A DNA stretch of 48,854 nt from Chlorobium sp. (GTDB lineage Bacteria > Bacteroidota > Chlorobiia > Chlorobiales > Chlorobiaceae), in contig JANQGE010000120.1 of the NCBI GenBank assembly GCA_028277485.1, positions 1 through 48,854 of the forward strand, written 5' to 3'. Position numbers and translations under genes: made by a program. Shown piece after piece: positions 33,622 to 41,909 of this stretch (its first letter is position 1; the number at the start of each line of letters is the position of its first letter). A model generated the notes under the pieces. That model worked only from the letters and a program-made list of their open reading frames with translations, searched no databases and had not been told where the DNA came from.

Positions 33622-33846
33622 ATGGGAAAACGTCAGGTTGTCTATAAAGCCGGGCAGATCGGGGGTAATAATGATCTTCTTGATCAGGAGGTGGATCTTA
33701 TTACCGCAGAAGACAGGGTATGGCATGGCCGGGTTGTTTCGGTAAATCAGTCCGAGGTTGTGCTTAAAGATGCCCGTTCGGGAAAACACACGTTTCCTCT
33801 CGATCAGATCGATAAAATTTACAGAGACATTGTAACCGACTATTAG
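33622..33846 (+). CDS. Small conserved-type hypothetical protein upstream of tpiA
   Basis: This is a 74-residue protein (MGKRQVVYKAGQIGGNNDLL...) with beta-rich character and a Sm-like or translation-protein-like segment, EVDLITAEDRVWHGRVVSVN then QSEVVLKDARSGKHTFPLDQI. I recognise no named family. It ends two bases before the tpiA ATG, so the two genes form an operon. The close spacing and regular codon use suggest a real gene. Confidence 0.7.
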   Translation: MGKRQVVYKAGQIGGNNDLLDQEVDLITAEDRVWHGRVVSVNQSEVVLKDARSGKHTFPLDQIDKIYRDIVTDY

Positions 33847-33848
33847 CC

Positions 33849-34601
33849 ATGCGTAAAAAAATTGTTGTAGGTAACTGGAAAATGAATAAGGCGGTTGCTG
33901 AAGCCGGTGAACTTGCTTCAGCAATTCTTGGGCAGCTTGGTCATGGCTTCGTTGACTGTGAGGTTGGGATTGCCCCGGCGTTTCCTTCACTTACCGAAGT
34001 CGGGAAAGTTATTGAAGGGAGCGATATTCGTCTTGTCGCACAGAACTGCCATTATGAGGATGACGGTGCCTATACCGGTGAGGTGTCGGTGCGGATGCTC
34101 GAGTCTCTTGGCTGTACGTATATTATTGCCGGCCATTCCGAGCGCAGGCAGTATTTCGGTGAAACAAACCGGACGGTTAACCTCAAGGTCAGAAAAGCAT
34201 TGGCTGAGGGTATGCAGGTTATCATGTGTATCGGCGAAACCCTTGAAGAACGTGAAAGCGGCATTACCGCGAATATCGTTACCACCCAGGTAAGGGAAGG
34301 GCTGGAAAGTGTCAGTGATCTTGGCGGTGTTGTGATTGCTTATGAGCCGGTGTGGGCTATCGGTACAGGAAAGACAGCTACCCCTGAACAGGCTGAAGAA
34401 GTGCATGCTTCGATACGTGAGACTGTCAGAAGTATGTACGGGGAGGCGGTTGCAGAGGAACTTCGCATTCAGTACGGCGGGAGTGTAAAGCCTTCGAACG
34501 CCGCGGAACTTTTCGCCATGCCCAACATCGACGGAGGCCTTATCGGTGGCGCCAGCCTGAAAGCCGACGATTTTGTGGCAATTGTGAGGGCTGCTGGTTA
34601 G
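33849..34601 (+). CDS. tpiA: Triosephosphate isomerase
   Basis: TpiA interconverts dihydroxyacetone phosphate and glyceraldehyde-3-phosphate. The 250 residues carry VVGNWKMNK (Lys13 region), the catalytic His in YIIAGHSERRQYFGE (about 98), and the catalytic Glu in VIAYEPVWAIGTGKTATPEQAEEVH (about 170). They also have the phosphate-binding IQYGGSVKPSNAAEL and GGLIGGASLK. Length matches the family. The gene follows the small unknown gene by two bases, and the next gene, thiC, converges on it. Confidence 0.97.
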   Translation: MRKKIVVGNWKMNKAVAEAGELASAILGQLGHGFVDCEVGIAPAFPSLTEVGKVIEGSDIRLVAQNCHYEDDGAYTGEVSVRMLESLGCTYIIAGHSERRQYFGETNRTVNLKVRKALAEGMQVIMCIGETLEERESGITANIVTTQVREGLESVSDLGGVVIAYEPVWAIGTGKTATPEQAEEVHASIRETVRSMYGEAVAEELRIQYGGSVKPSNAAELFAMPNIDGGLIGGASLKADDFVAIVRAAG

Positions 34602-34646
34602 CTTGATGGCCCTTATGTTTTTATGAGCATTGGTGGTTTTTTCTCT

Positions 34647-36338
34647 CTATTTCCCGGTTGCCTCCTGAGACTTCTTCATTGAACAGAAATCGGGGCCGCA
34701 CATGGTGCAGAACCGGTCTTCGGTGATATTGCCGACATTACTCGGTGAGTTTTCCGCGTGAACCTGCCGGGTTCTGGCCGGGTCGAATGAAAGATTGAAC
34801 TGGTCGTTCCAGGCAAACGAGTAGCGGGCACTGCTCATGAGATTATCGTGCAGCCAGGCAGCGGGATTGCCTTTTGCAAGATCGGCAGCGTGGGCTGCAA
34901 GCTTATGCACAATAACTCCCTCACGAACATCGTTCTTGTTTGGAAGACCCAGGTGTTCTTTCGGCGTGACATAGCAGAGCATTGCACAGCCCAGGCTCGC
35001 CAGCAGTGTGCCGCCGATTGCCGAGTTGACGTGGTCGTAACCGGCAGCGATATCGGTAACCAGCGGCCCAAGGGTATAAAACGGTGCTTCATGGCAGTAT
35101 TCAAGCTGTTTCCGCATGTTTTCTTCAACGAGGTTCAGCGGAACATGACCGGGTCCTTCGATCATTACCTGAACATCATGTTTCCAGGCTTTCAGGGTGA
35201 GTTCTCCAAGGGTTTTCAGTTCACTGAACTGAGCCTCGTCATTTGCGTCGGCAATTGATCCCGGCCGCAATGCGTCGCCGATTGAGATTGCGATATCATA
35301 GGCCTTAAGGATTTCGCAAATTTCATCAAAATGTGTGTACAAGAAGTTTTCACGGTTATGGGCTCGGCACCATTTGGCTATAATCGAGCCGCCGCGCGAG
35401 ACTATGCCGGTAGTTCTTTTTGCCGCTGTCGGCAGAAAGTCAATAAGGATCCCCGAGTGAATGGTAAAGTAGTCGACCCCCTGCTCGGCCTGCTCGACAA
35501 GTGTATCCCGGTAAATTTCCCAGTTCAGCTCTTCGGCGATGCCTCCGACCTTTTCAAGGGCCTGGTAAATGGGTACCGTGCCGACAGGTACAGGTGAATT
35601 TCTAAGTATCCACTCGCGTGTCTGGTGAATATGTTGACCTGTGCTCAGGTCCATAACGGTATCTGCTCCCCATCGGCAGGCCCAAATGGCTTTTTCAACT
35701 TCTTCGCTGATTGACGAGCCAAGCGCCGAGTTTCCGATGTTTGCGTTGATCTTGACCCTGAAGTTTCTTCCGATAATCATCGGTTCCAGTTCAGGGTGGT
35801 TTATATTGGCGGGGATGATCGCTCTTCCTTTTGCAACCTCGTCACGGACAAATTCAGGTGTTACGGGCTTAAAGGTTCTGCCGCCGGAAGAGAAGTGTTC
35901 AATCCACTTTTCGAGCTGCTGGTTTTCCCTGATGGCGACATATTCCATTTCAGGCGTAACGATGCCTTTGCGGGCATAGTGCATCTGTGTTACCGGCATG
36001 CCCTCTTTCGCCCTGACCGGTTTTCTTTCGTTCGTTGACAAGGCAGCGGTGCCCGGAGAAATTTCAGTATCGTTTCGTTCGTTGTGCCAACTGTCGCGGG
36101 TGCAGGGGAGACCACGCTGCAAGTCGATTTTGGCTGAAGGGTCGGAGTAAGGACCGCTGGTGTCATAAAGCGGGAAAGATGAGAACTCTCTACCCTGGAA
36201 CGAGTATGTTTTTGAAAACTTGACCTTGCGCATACCCACTTTGACAGGGTGAAGAGAGCCGTCAACATAGAGTTTTTCCGAGTCCGGTCCGTAAAAATTT
36301 TGCTCAGAACAAGACAAGTTATCCGATAATGTACTCAT
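34647..36338 (-). CDS. thiC: Phosphomethylpyrimidine synthase (HMP-P synthase)
   Basis: ThiC is a non-canonical radical SAM enzyme that rearranges aminoimidazole ribotide into the thiamine pyrimidine. The 563 residues include PLYDTSGPYSDP (about 57), MHYARKGIVTPEMEYVAIREN, GRNFRVKINANIGNSA, WGADTVMDLSTG, SRGGSIIAKWC, IEGPGHVPLN, YHVNSAIGG-type DHVNSAIGGTLL, and the C-terminal iron-sulfur motif CTMCGPDFCSM. Length is typical. No THI box (TPP riboswitch) is visible upstream; a diverged MITE begins 23 bases before the start. No other thi gene is adjacent. Confidence 0.96.
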   Translation of the reverse strand: MSTLSDNLSCSEQNFYGPDSEKLYVDGSLHPVKVGMRKVKFSKTYSFQGREFSSFPLYDTSGPYSDPSAKIDLQRGLPCTRDSWHNERNDTEISPGTAALSTNERKPVRAKEGMPVTQMHYARKGIVTPEMEYVAIRENQQLEKWIEHFSSGGRTFKPVTPEFVRDEVAKGRAIIPANINHPELEPMIIGRNFRVKINANIGNSALGSSISEEVEKAIWACRWGADTVMDLSTGQHIHQTREWILRNSPVPVGTVPIYQALEKVGGIAEELNWEIYRDTLVEQAEQGVDYFTIHSGILIDFLPTAAKRTTGIVSRGGSIIAKWCRAHNRENFLYTHFDEICEILKAYDIAISIGDALRPGSIADANDEAQFSELKTLGELTLKAWKHDVQVMIEGPGHVPLNLVEENMRKQLEYCHEAPFYTLGPLVTDIAAGYDHVNSAIGGTLLASLGCAMLCYVTPKEHLGLPNKNDVREGVIVHKLAAHAADLAKGNPAAWLHDNLMSSARYSFAWNDQFNLSFDPARTRQVHAENSPSNVGNITEDRFCTMCGPDFCSMKKSQEATGK

Positions 36339-36360
36339 TGGTTCAGTGCTGTATACTTGA

Positions 36361-36496
36361 GGGCATTTCTAAAGGCCTGTGTAACGTCTCCCCGGCCAGC
36401 CGGGGTTGGTCGGTGCTCGAAATCCTCATGTTCCCGACAAACTCAAGGCTTCGAACGCCTTGCTCTCGAAACGCTCACGACGGTTTTTAGAGATGC
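36361..36496 (-). mobile_element. Diverged MITE-like element upstream of thiC
   Basis: This is an old copy with ends GGGCATTTCTAAAGGC and CGGTTTTTAGAGATGCC and the long-form core GGTCGGTGCTCGAAATCCTC, ATGTTCCCGACAAACTC. A second GCTCTCGAAACGCTCACGAC block follows. It is the most divergent large copy in the window. Confidence 0.7.
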
Positions 36497-36720
36497 CACG
36501 GAATAAAAAAATTAGCAGGCAGGTTTGTGCAGAAAGGATGGAAAGAAGCGTGATGCGATCAACAAACTTCATCTTTTCTTGCGTCAGCATTACCTGCATC
36601 AAGTTACAAGGGTTTAATCTCAGCCCGCGGGGCGTGACTGCCCGCGAAGCACCCCTAAGATGATTTACTGTATTCACGATAACCAAAAACAGCATGATTT
36701 GCAAATTGATGTCTGCTGTT
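36497..36720. other. Gap without a gene
   Basis: Short frames only. A GC-rich GCCCGCGGGGCGTGACTGCC hairpin-prone spot near 36622 is the only structure noticed. Confidence 0.35.
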
Positions 36721-36724
36721 TCAA

Positions 36725-36835
36725 GGGCACCTCTATTTATTGTCGTGAGCGCTGCAAGGCGGACGGAGCACAGAAACCCTCTCCCATCCTGCCAACGAAG
36801 TAATCATGGTGCGCAACAAATAAATAGAGGTGCCC
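36725..36835 (+). mobile_element. MITE-like element, medium form, with TCAA target duplication
   Basis: This is a 111 bp copy with ends GGGCACCTCTATTTATTGTC and AACAAATAAATAGAGGTGCC plus C. TCAA repeats flank it at 36721-36724 and 36836-36839. An additional orphan terminus GAGAGGTGCCC lies downstream at 36913-36923. Confidence 0.93.
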
Positions 36836-37003
36836 TCAAGTGAGGTCTGCCATTGTGTTTTTCCCGCTGTCATTGTCGGTGCCTCGAAAGATGAGGGTTT
36901 TTGTCGAAGAACGAGAGGTGCCCTGAAATGTTTCCCTGTTTAGAAAAGAGCTGCTTTTGTGTAAATTAGGGCTCTTGTTTTGTAACTCAGGTGAAATATT
37001 CTT

Positions 37004-38353
37004 ATGAGGCAGTTTAACCTTGTCCGCCTTGCGTTCTTCCAGATGGGATTCGGCATAATGCTTGGTTTTCTGCATGATACGCTGAACCGGGTTATGACTT
37101 CTGATCTGGGTATCTCTTCCACAATTGTTTTTGGCCTTATCAGTCTCAAGGAACTGCTTGCTGTTTTCGGCGTGAAGGTCTGGGCGGGGAACATGTCGGA
37201 TAGATCACATCTTTTCGGCTACAAACGTTCACCCTATATTCTGGTTGGCCTGGTTAGCTGTGTGTTTTCATTCATACTTTCACCCGTGGCAGCATATGAG
37301 GTGACAAGTGCCGGTGTGGAGTTTGCCGATCTTCTCCCGGCCATGGCTCAGGATGTGGGGCTGCTGAAGCTTGTAGTTATCTTTCTGATCTTCGGGTTCG
37401 GGCTCCAGGTTTCCACAACAGCATACTATGCGCTGATAGCAGACTATGTCGGAGACAAACATATCGGAAAAGTAACTTCCGCGAGCTGGACATTGATGGT
37501 GCTGACGACAATTGTATCCGCCCGCGTAGTCGGTACCTATCTCGATGAGTATTCGCCTGAACGTTTGATGAATGTTGCGTTTGTCGGGGGGCTTATTGCT
37601 TTTGGGGTTGCCGTGTTCGCATTCATGGGAGTCGAAGAGCGGAATGTTGCGGCAAAGAAAGGGAAAACCGAAGAATCCCTCACATTCGGCCAGTCGGTTA
37701 AGCTGCTATCCGCTTCACCGAAAACGTTGCTGTTTGCTTCCTACATTCTGGTTGCCATTTTCGCGCTTTTTTCCTGCGAAATTGTCATGGAACCTTTCGG
37801 CGCGGATGTTTTCGGTATGCCTGTAGGGGAGACCACCAAACTGTTCAGGCCGACCATGGGCACCGTGCAGCTTATTTTTATGCTGCTCGTCGGTTTTCTG
37901 ATCAACAAAATAGGGAAAAAAAGGGGGGCATTTATTGGCAACCTGTTCGGTATGGCCGGGTTTTCCATTATTATTGCTGCAGGGTTCATGCTGGATGAAA
38001 CCGTTCTTCGTATTGGCCTTGTGGTTGCCGGTATCGGGCTTGGCGCCGCAAGTGTCTCCAATATTACCATGATGATGACCATGACCGCGGGAAGAAGCGG
38101 AGTCTATATCGGCTTGTGGGGCACGGCACAGAGTCTCGCGATGTTCATGGGGCACTTCGGGGCGGGTGTTATCCGCGATCTGGTGTATGCATTTTCCGGT
38201 GACTATATGTGGGCTTATGCAACCATTTTCGGATTGGAAATCATCGCATTTGGGGTGGCCAGCGCCCTGCTTCCCCTGATATCCCAGGATGATTTTGAGG
38301 CGGAAAGCAAAGTGAAGGTTGCAGAGGTTCTGGCGGCCTCGGGTGTCGATTAA
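37004..38353 (+). CDS. BCD-family (PucC-like) bacteriochlorophyll-delivery MFS transporter
   Basis: This is a 449-residue integral membrane protein with about 12 hydrophobic segments. It has the PucC/BCD signature: LVRLAFFQMGFGIMLGFLHDTLNRVM at the N-terminus, KVWAGNMSDRSHLFGYKRSPYILVG (the MFS DRS / RSPYI loop), and EPFGADVFGMPVGETTKLFRP. GTAQSLAMFMGHFGAGVIRD is near the C-terminus. The family is confined to phototrophs and supports pigment-protein complex assembly. This is the clearest indication that the genome belongs to a photosynthetic bacterium. No bch or other pigment gene is adjacent. The upstream 170 bases contain a MITE and an orphan terminus. Confidence 0.92.
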   Translation: MRQFNLVRLAFFQMGFGIMLGFLHDTLNRVMTSDLGISSTIVFGLISLKELLAVFGVKVWAGNMSDRSHLFGYKRSPYILVGLVSCVFSFILSPVAAYEVTSAGVEFADLLPAMAQDVGLLKLVVIFLIFGFGLQVSTTAYYALIADYVGDKHIGKVTSASWTLMVLTTIVSARVVGTYLDEYSPERLMNVAFVGGLIAFGVAVFAFMGVEERNVAAKKGKTEESLTFGQSVKLLSASPKTLLFASYILVAIFALFSCEIVMEPFGADVFGMPVGETTKLFRPTMGTVQLIFMLLVGFLINKIGKKRGAFIGNLFGMAGFSIIIAAGFMLDETVLRIGLVVAGIGLGAASVSNITMMMTMTAGRSGVYIGLWGTAQSLAMFMGHFGAGVIRDLVYAFSGDYMWAYATIFGLEIIAFGVASALLPLISQDDFEAESKVKVAEVLAASGVD

Positions 38354-38496
38354 AGGGATAATCGCCGAGCATCAAACGCTTTTGTTCGAGGCACCAACGA
38401 GGCTTTGCTCCTTTTTAACTGGTCATTATCCGGCTTATGGGTATGAGCAGTTCAAAAGATTGACAAATCAGGAAATCAACGATACCCTCTTTTTTC

Positions 38497-39447
38497 ATGC
38501 AGCATGTTTTCGGCCCCGTTTCCTCCAAACGGCTCGGACAATCTCTTGGTGTCGATGTGCTTCCCTCGAAAAGCTGTACATGGGACTGTATCTACTGTCA
38601 GCTTGGGAAAACAGATGCATATGCAGTGGAGCGCCAGGAATTTTTTCCCCGTGAGGAGATTCTGGATGAAATACAACAGGCTATTGAAAATCCTGCAGCA
38701 ATCGACTGGATCACTTTCGTCGGCTCGGGTGAAACCACGCTGTATGAAGGGCTCGGCTGGCTGATCCACGAGACCAGGAAATTAACCGATATTCCTGTTG
38801 CCGTTATTACCAACGGTTCACTGCTGTATCTTGAGGAGGTGCGCAATGAGCTGCTTGAAGCCGATGCCGTATTGCCTTCTCTGAATGCAGGTTCTGCGGA
38901 ACTGTTCGAGCGTGTTGACCGTCCGGCTCCAGGTTTTACCTATGAACAGCATGTCGAGGGTCTGGTTGATTTCCGCAAGGTATATCGCGGCAAGCTCTGG
39001 GTTGAGATCATGTTGATTGCTGGCGTCAATGATACCGTTGAGGCACTTGAAGACATTGCATCTGTCCTGCAGAAGGTTCTGCCCGACACCGTCCATCTTG
39101 TGCAGCCCACCCGCCCCTCGACCGAGCCGGATGTACATCTTCCTTCCGAAGAAGGTATTGCCAGGGCACGCCTGATCCTTTCGCGTGTCGCAAAAGTTGT
39201 CCATCCGGTAAAAGGAAGCATGAACTTAAGAAACACGGCCGATATTATCGAGACCGTGGCTGCCATCACCAGGCGTCATCCGCTTCAGGAACGGGAACTC
39301 CGGTACGCGCTGAATGAACTTATCCCCGACAAACCCGATCAGGTTGAACGGATGATCGGGGAGTTGCGGGGATCGGGAAGGTTTAGGACGGTGACGCTTG
39401 AGGATGGGGAGGTTTATTGGGTGCCCACCTCAGATGCCAATGGATAG
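38497..39447 (+). CDS. Radical SAM protein (COG0731-like)
   Basis: This is a 316-residue protein beginning MQHVFGPVSSKRLGQSLGVD, then SKSCTWDCIYCQLGKTDAY. It holds the CxxxCxxC radical SAM cluster (Cys about 27, 31, 34) and, further on, FVGSGETTLY (the GGE-type SAM-binding motif) and VITNGSLLY. The SSRRLGxSLGxD start identifies the wyosine-like radical SAM group (COG0731), whose bacterial members lack a defined substrate. A winged-helix-like tail follows about residue 255 (LQERELRYALNELIPDKPDQV). The gene lies 144 bases after the BCD transporter on the same strand. Confidence 0.87.
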   Translation: MQHVFGPVSSKRLGQSLGVDVLPSKSCTWDCIYCQLGKTDAYAVERQEFFPREEILDEIQQAIENPAAIDWITFVGSGETTLYEGLGWLIHETRKLTDIPVAVITNGSLLYLEEVRNELLEADAVLPSLNAGSAELFERVDRPAPGFTYEQHVEGLVDFRKVYRGKLWVEIMLIAGVNDTVEALEDIASVLQKVLPDTVHLVQPTRPSTEPDVHLPSEEGIARARLILSRVAKVVHPVKGSMNLRNTADIIETVAAITRRHPLQERELRYALNELIPDKPDQVERMIGELRGSGRFRTVTLEDGEVYWVPTSDANG

Positions 39448-39467
39448 GGGAATTGCCGGCTTTGTAA

Positions 39468-39582
39468 GGGCACCTCTATTTATTTATTCCGCGACTCAAT
39501 TGCATCGTTGAGCGGATAAGAAAGGGTTTCTACGCTCCGTTCGCCTTGCACTTGAACCGCTATGACAATAAATAGAAGTGCC
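39468..39582 (-). mobile_element. MITE-like element, medium form, with TAA target duplication
   Basis: This is a 115 bp copy on the minus strand with ends GGGCACCTCTATTTATTTAT and ACAATAAATAGAAGTGCCC. TAA repeats flank it (39465-39467 and 39583-39585). It marks the boundary between core genes and the accessory block to the right. Confidence 0.92.
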
Positions 39583-39735
39583 CTAATGAACAATGCTCGG
39601 TTGAACGCCGGGCTTTTATGTGCCTGACTGTTTGAGGGGAGAGATGTTTTTTAAAGTTATTTGACTTGCTAAACAACGTCCCCTGCTGTCCTGTCCGTGA
39701 AAAGGTGGCACGTTCAATCTTCACAGCTTGAATGC

Positions 39736-39966
39736 TCAGGCTTCTTCCTCTCCTACCTCTTCGGACTGCGTTGTTACCATAGCTCTGGTGTGATCCCCAT
39801 AAACCGGCTTTTCATTCCGAAGAAGATCAGTAACTATTGCAAAACTTTCTGCGTTTACGGGGCCAGTACGCCTTCGCTCTCCATCGTAATAGGTGAACCA
39901 GAGATAGCCTTGGTTTCTGCTCGAATCCCACCAGGCTTGATATTTTTCAATCGATTTGATTGCCAT
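39736..39966 (-). CDS. Small hypothetical protein, probable integron cassette gene
   Basis: This is a 76-residue protein starting MAIKSIEKYQAWWDSSRNQG at ATG 39966, preceded by AAGGAGATACAAG, a good ribosome binding site. The middle LWFTYYDGERRRTGPVNAE looks like a beta-hairpin; the tail is acidic (SEEVGEEEA). The upstream leader begins with GTTAGGC (about 40046), the classical cassette-boundary core. No family is recognised. Confidence 0.6.
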   Translation of the reverse strand: MAIKSIEKYQAWWDSSRNQGYLWFTYYDGERRRTGPVNAESFAIVTDLLRNEKPVYGDHTRAMVTTQSEEVGEEEA

Positions 39967-40129
39967 CTTGTATCTCCTTACAAGCGGACGCATCATTTGT
40001 TTATTGGCCTATTGCCCGGCCACTTAGTGCGACCTTTCCAAGTGACAGGGCCTAACAATGTACTGCAAATTCAATTCTTTCTGTCTCGGGTTTATGAGCT
40101 CTTAGGGGTAATAACAAGACTAAACATCT

Positions 40130-40285
40130 CTTCATAATTTCGTCATTGCTGACGAAAAAAACAAGTGTAATCAATTGTGCAGCTTCTCGGCTGTATTGAT
40201 CGGCTCTGTCCGGGCTTCTGTTTTTGCGGGAGGTAGGAAGGGGGGATTGGATTATGCCCGGTTGAACGCCGGGGTTTTGTGTTCT
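40130..40285. repeat. Inter-cassette repeat, copy 1
   Basis: About 155 bp shared with 41067-41222. It begins CTTCATAATTTCG, has ACGAAAAAAACAAG, CTCTGTCCGGGCTTC and GGGAGGTAGGAAGGGGGGAT, and ends GATTATGCCCGGTTGAACGC and CGGGG. The CCCGG/CCGGG pair with GTTTT after it could act as a plus-strand terminator. A third partial copy of the end (CTCGGTTGAACGCCGGGC) is at about 39595. Confidence 0.65.
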
Positions 40286-40397
40286 TGCCTGGTAGAGGGT
40301 AAAAAGGTTGTTGCTAATAGTTGTTTGGCTTGCTGAACAACGTATTCCATATTCAGTATTTACGACTAAAAATAATACTTCCAACCTCTATCAAATT

Positions 40398-41024
40398 TTA
40401 ATGTTGGAAATCAGAGGCTCGTTTTAATAAATAGCATTGGATTGTGTTGTTAGCGTAAATCTTTCTCATATTTTGCACATCAGTTATAAACCATTCAAGC
40501 ATTTCCCACTCATCAACTTTTGTTTCTTTGTTTCCCAAACTTTTCCTTATTTCAAGAAGCAAGTTTCCGAGTAGATGCAGCCATTGGGAGGTATGTATTT
40601 CAGGTTCAGCAGGATTTTCTTTGGTGTGATAAAAAAACTGCATTAGTTGGTTATATGCCATTACCACAGAGTCATCTGCAATCAGAGACAGCTTAAAACC
40701 GACTTTCCTATAATCGACCGTTAGCATTTTTCCAATCGAATACTCCTTTTTGTTTTTGCCTTTGTATTTAGGGTCTTGTGAGAAAACAACATCGGTAGTA
40801 AATAAGACGAAAAAAGGCTCAAGAAGCGCATTGTAAATTTCAATTCGATCTTCTCGCAGTTTGTCTTCCAATTCCCTGATTCTATCGAGCTTCTTGTTTT
40901 CGCTTTCTCGCACTGCTTCAAGACGGCTTTTTATATGCCACCCAATACCGGTCAAGATAAGCACCAAAACCGGTGTGGCAACGGTGCCGAATGCTGTTAC
41001 ATAGTCGAGCCAATCATTTTGCAT
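40398..41024 (-). CDS. Hypothetical membrane-anchored coiled-coil protein, probable cassette gene
   Basis: This is a 208-residue protein with a single N-terminal membrane segment (about 10-28: AFGTVATPVLVLILTGIGW) and a charged coiled coil (about 30-60: RLEAVRESENKKLDRIRELE). A helical cytoplasmic domain rich in aromatic residues follows (MAYNQLMQFFYH, EWEMLEWFITDVQNMRKIY). It has the architecture of many uncharacterised proteins in integron cassettes and defence islands, but I recognise no named family. The start is taken at 41024 (MQNDWLDY). Confidence 0.6.
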   Translation of the reverse strand: MQNDWLDYVTAFGTVATPVLVLILTGIGWHIKSRLEAVRESENKKLDRIRELEDKLREDRIEIYNALLEPFFVLFTTDVVFSQDPKYKGKNKKEYSIGKMLTVDYRKVGFKLSLIADDSVVMAYNQLMQFFYHTKENPAEPEIHTSQWLHLLGNLLLEIRKSLGNKETKVDEWEMLEWFITDVQNMRKIYANNTIQCYLLKRASDFQH

Positions 41025-41066
41025 TGCAACACGTTAACTTTATTATTTGTGCTACAGGTTTTCTTT

Positions 41067-41222
41067 CTTCACAATTTCGCCACAACTGCTGAAAAAAACA
41101 AGAACAAGCAGTTAGACAGCATCTCGACTGTGTTACCAACTCATCTGTCCAGGTTTTTGTGTTTACGGGAGGTTGGAAGGGGGGATTGGATTATGCCCGG
41201 TTGAACGCCGGGGTTTGGGGTT
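41067..41222. repeat. Inter-cassette repeat, copy 2
   Basis: It is the direct-repeat partner of 40130-40285: CTTCACAATTTCGCC, TGAAAAAAACAAGAACAAG, CATCTGTCCAGGTTTTTG, GGGAGGTTGGAAGGGGGGAT, TATGCCCGGTTGAACGCCGG. It lies between two minus-strand genes, directly after the stop of the one at 41225. Confidence 0.65.
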
Positions 41223-41224
41223 TC

Positions 41225-41761
41225 TTATAGAGATTCATCGTATTCATCTAATATCTTAGTCCATTCCTCATAATATTTATCGGAAAAATTAGGGATGAAT
41301 AACATCCTAATAGCTGTTACGGTTAATATAAGGCCAAGCATCATAGTTACTAAGGGATCTATTTCATAAAACATAAAGATATATGTAAATGAAAATACCA
41401 AATATATAATTGCAATTGTTTTTGTTTCGTACCCGATAATTTTTGGAGGGGATTGATGCTTGTTAAACTTAGAAAGAACTTCTTCCCAATAAAAAGTTTC
41501 ATGCTTAGCATTTCGTTCGGTAAGAACCCTAATAAAAGATGCGTTTCGGAAAATTTTGTAACTTAGACTAGTTACATACAGGCATGTGCTAAAAAGTACA
41601 GAGAAAGCAGTGACAGATGTGATGAGTGCGAATTTTTCTCGATCAGCAATGGATATAAGGCCCATGGCTAGTATAGTTGGCACTAAAGTTTGTAATATCC
41701 TGCCTTGGCATTCAGATATTTCGGAAATTACTTTGTCACGATCTTTTTCTTCAATATTCAT
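41225..41761 (-). CDS. Hypothetical four-segment membrane protein, probable cassette gene
   Basis: This is a 178-residue protein with two paired membrane segments: about 25-65 (LVPTILAMGLISIADREKFALITSVTAFSVLFSTCLYVTSL in two halves) and about 113-158. A short cytoplasmic loop with RNASFIRVLTERNAKHETFYWEE lies between. Two helix pairs separated by a soluble loop recall SLATT-like and other effector membrane proteins, but no signature is decisive. The attC-like site at 41782-41854 immediately upstream marks it as the start of a cassette. Confidence 0.6.
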   Translation of the reverse strand: MNIEEKDRDKVISEISECQGRILQTLVPTILAMGLISIADREKFALITSVTAFSVLFSTCLYVTSLSYKIFRNASFIRVLTERNAKHETFYWEEVLSKFNKHQSPPKIIGYETKTIAIIYLVFSFTYIFMFYEIDPLVTMMLGLILTVTAIRMLFIPNFSDKYYEEWTKILDEYDESL

Positions 41762-41781
41762 CTATAAGTTCTGTATTTGAA

Positions 41782-41854
41782 GCATAATGCTGGAGCTGAG
41801 ACACGGGAAACGTGCCAGCGATTTTCCCGTTGATTCTCCAGCGAAATGTTATGT
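41782..41854 (-). repeat. attC-like integron recombination site
   Basis: This is a 73 bp imperfect inverted repeat. Read on the minus strand: ACATAAC, a five-base spacer, GCTGGAG, then CAACGGGAAAAT ... ACGTTTCCCGTG, then CTCCAGC directly followed by ATTATGC. This has the order R'', spacer, L'', central hairpin, L', R' of an attC (59-base element). The outer core departs from GTTRRRY by G to A. The spacer position gives the orientation: cassette genes read on the minus strand, as observed. Confidence 0.75.
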
Positions 41855-41909
41855 TTTGATGGAAATGGCGTTTTTGAGATGAAAATAGATAATGCAATCC
41901 GCATTGTGG

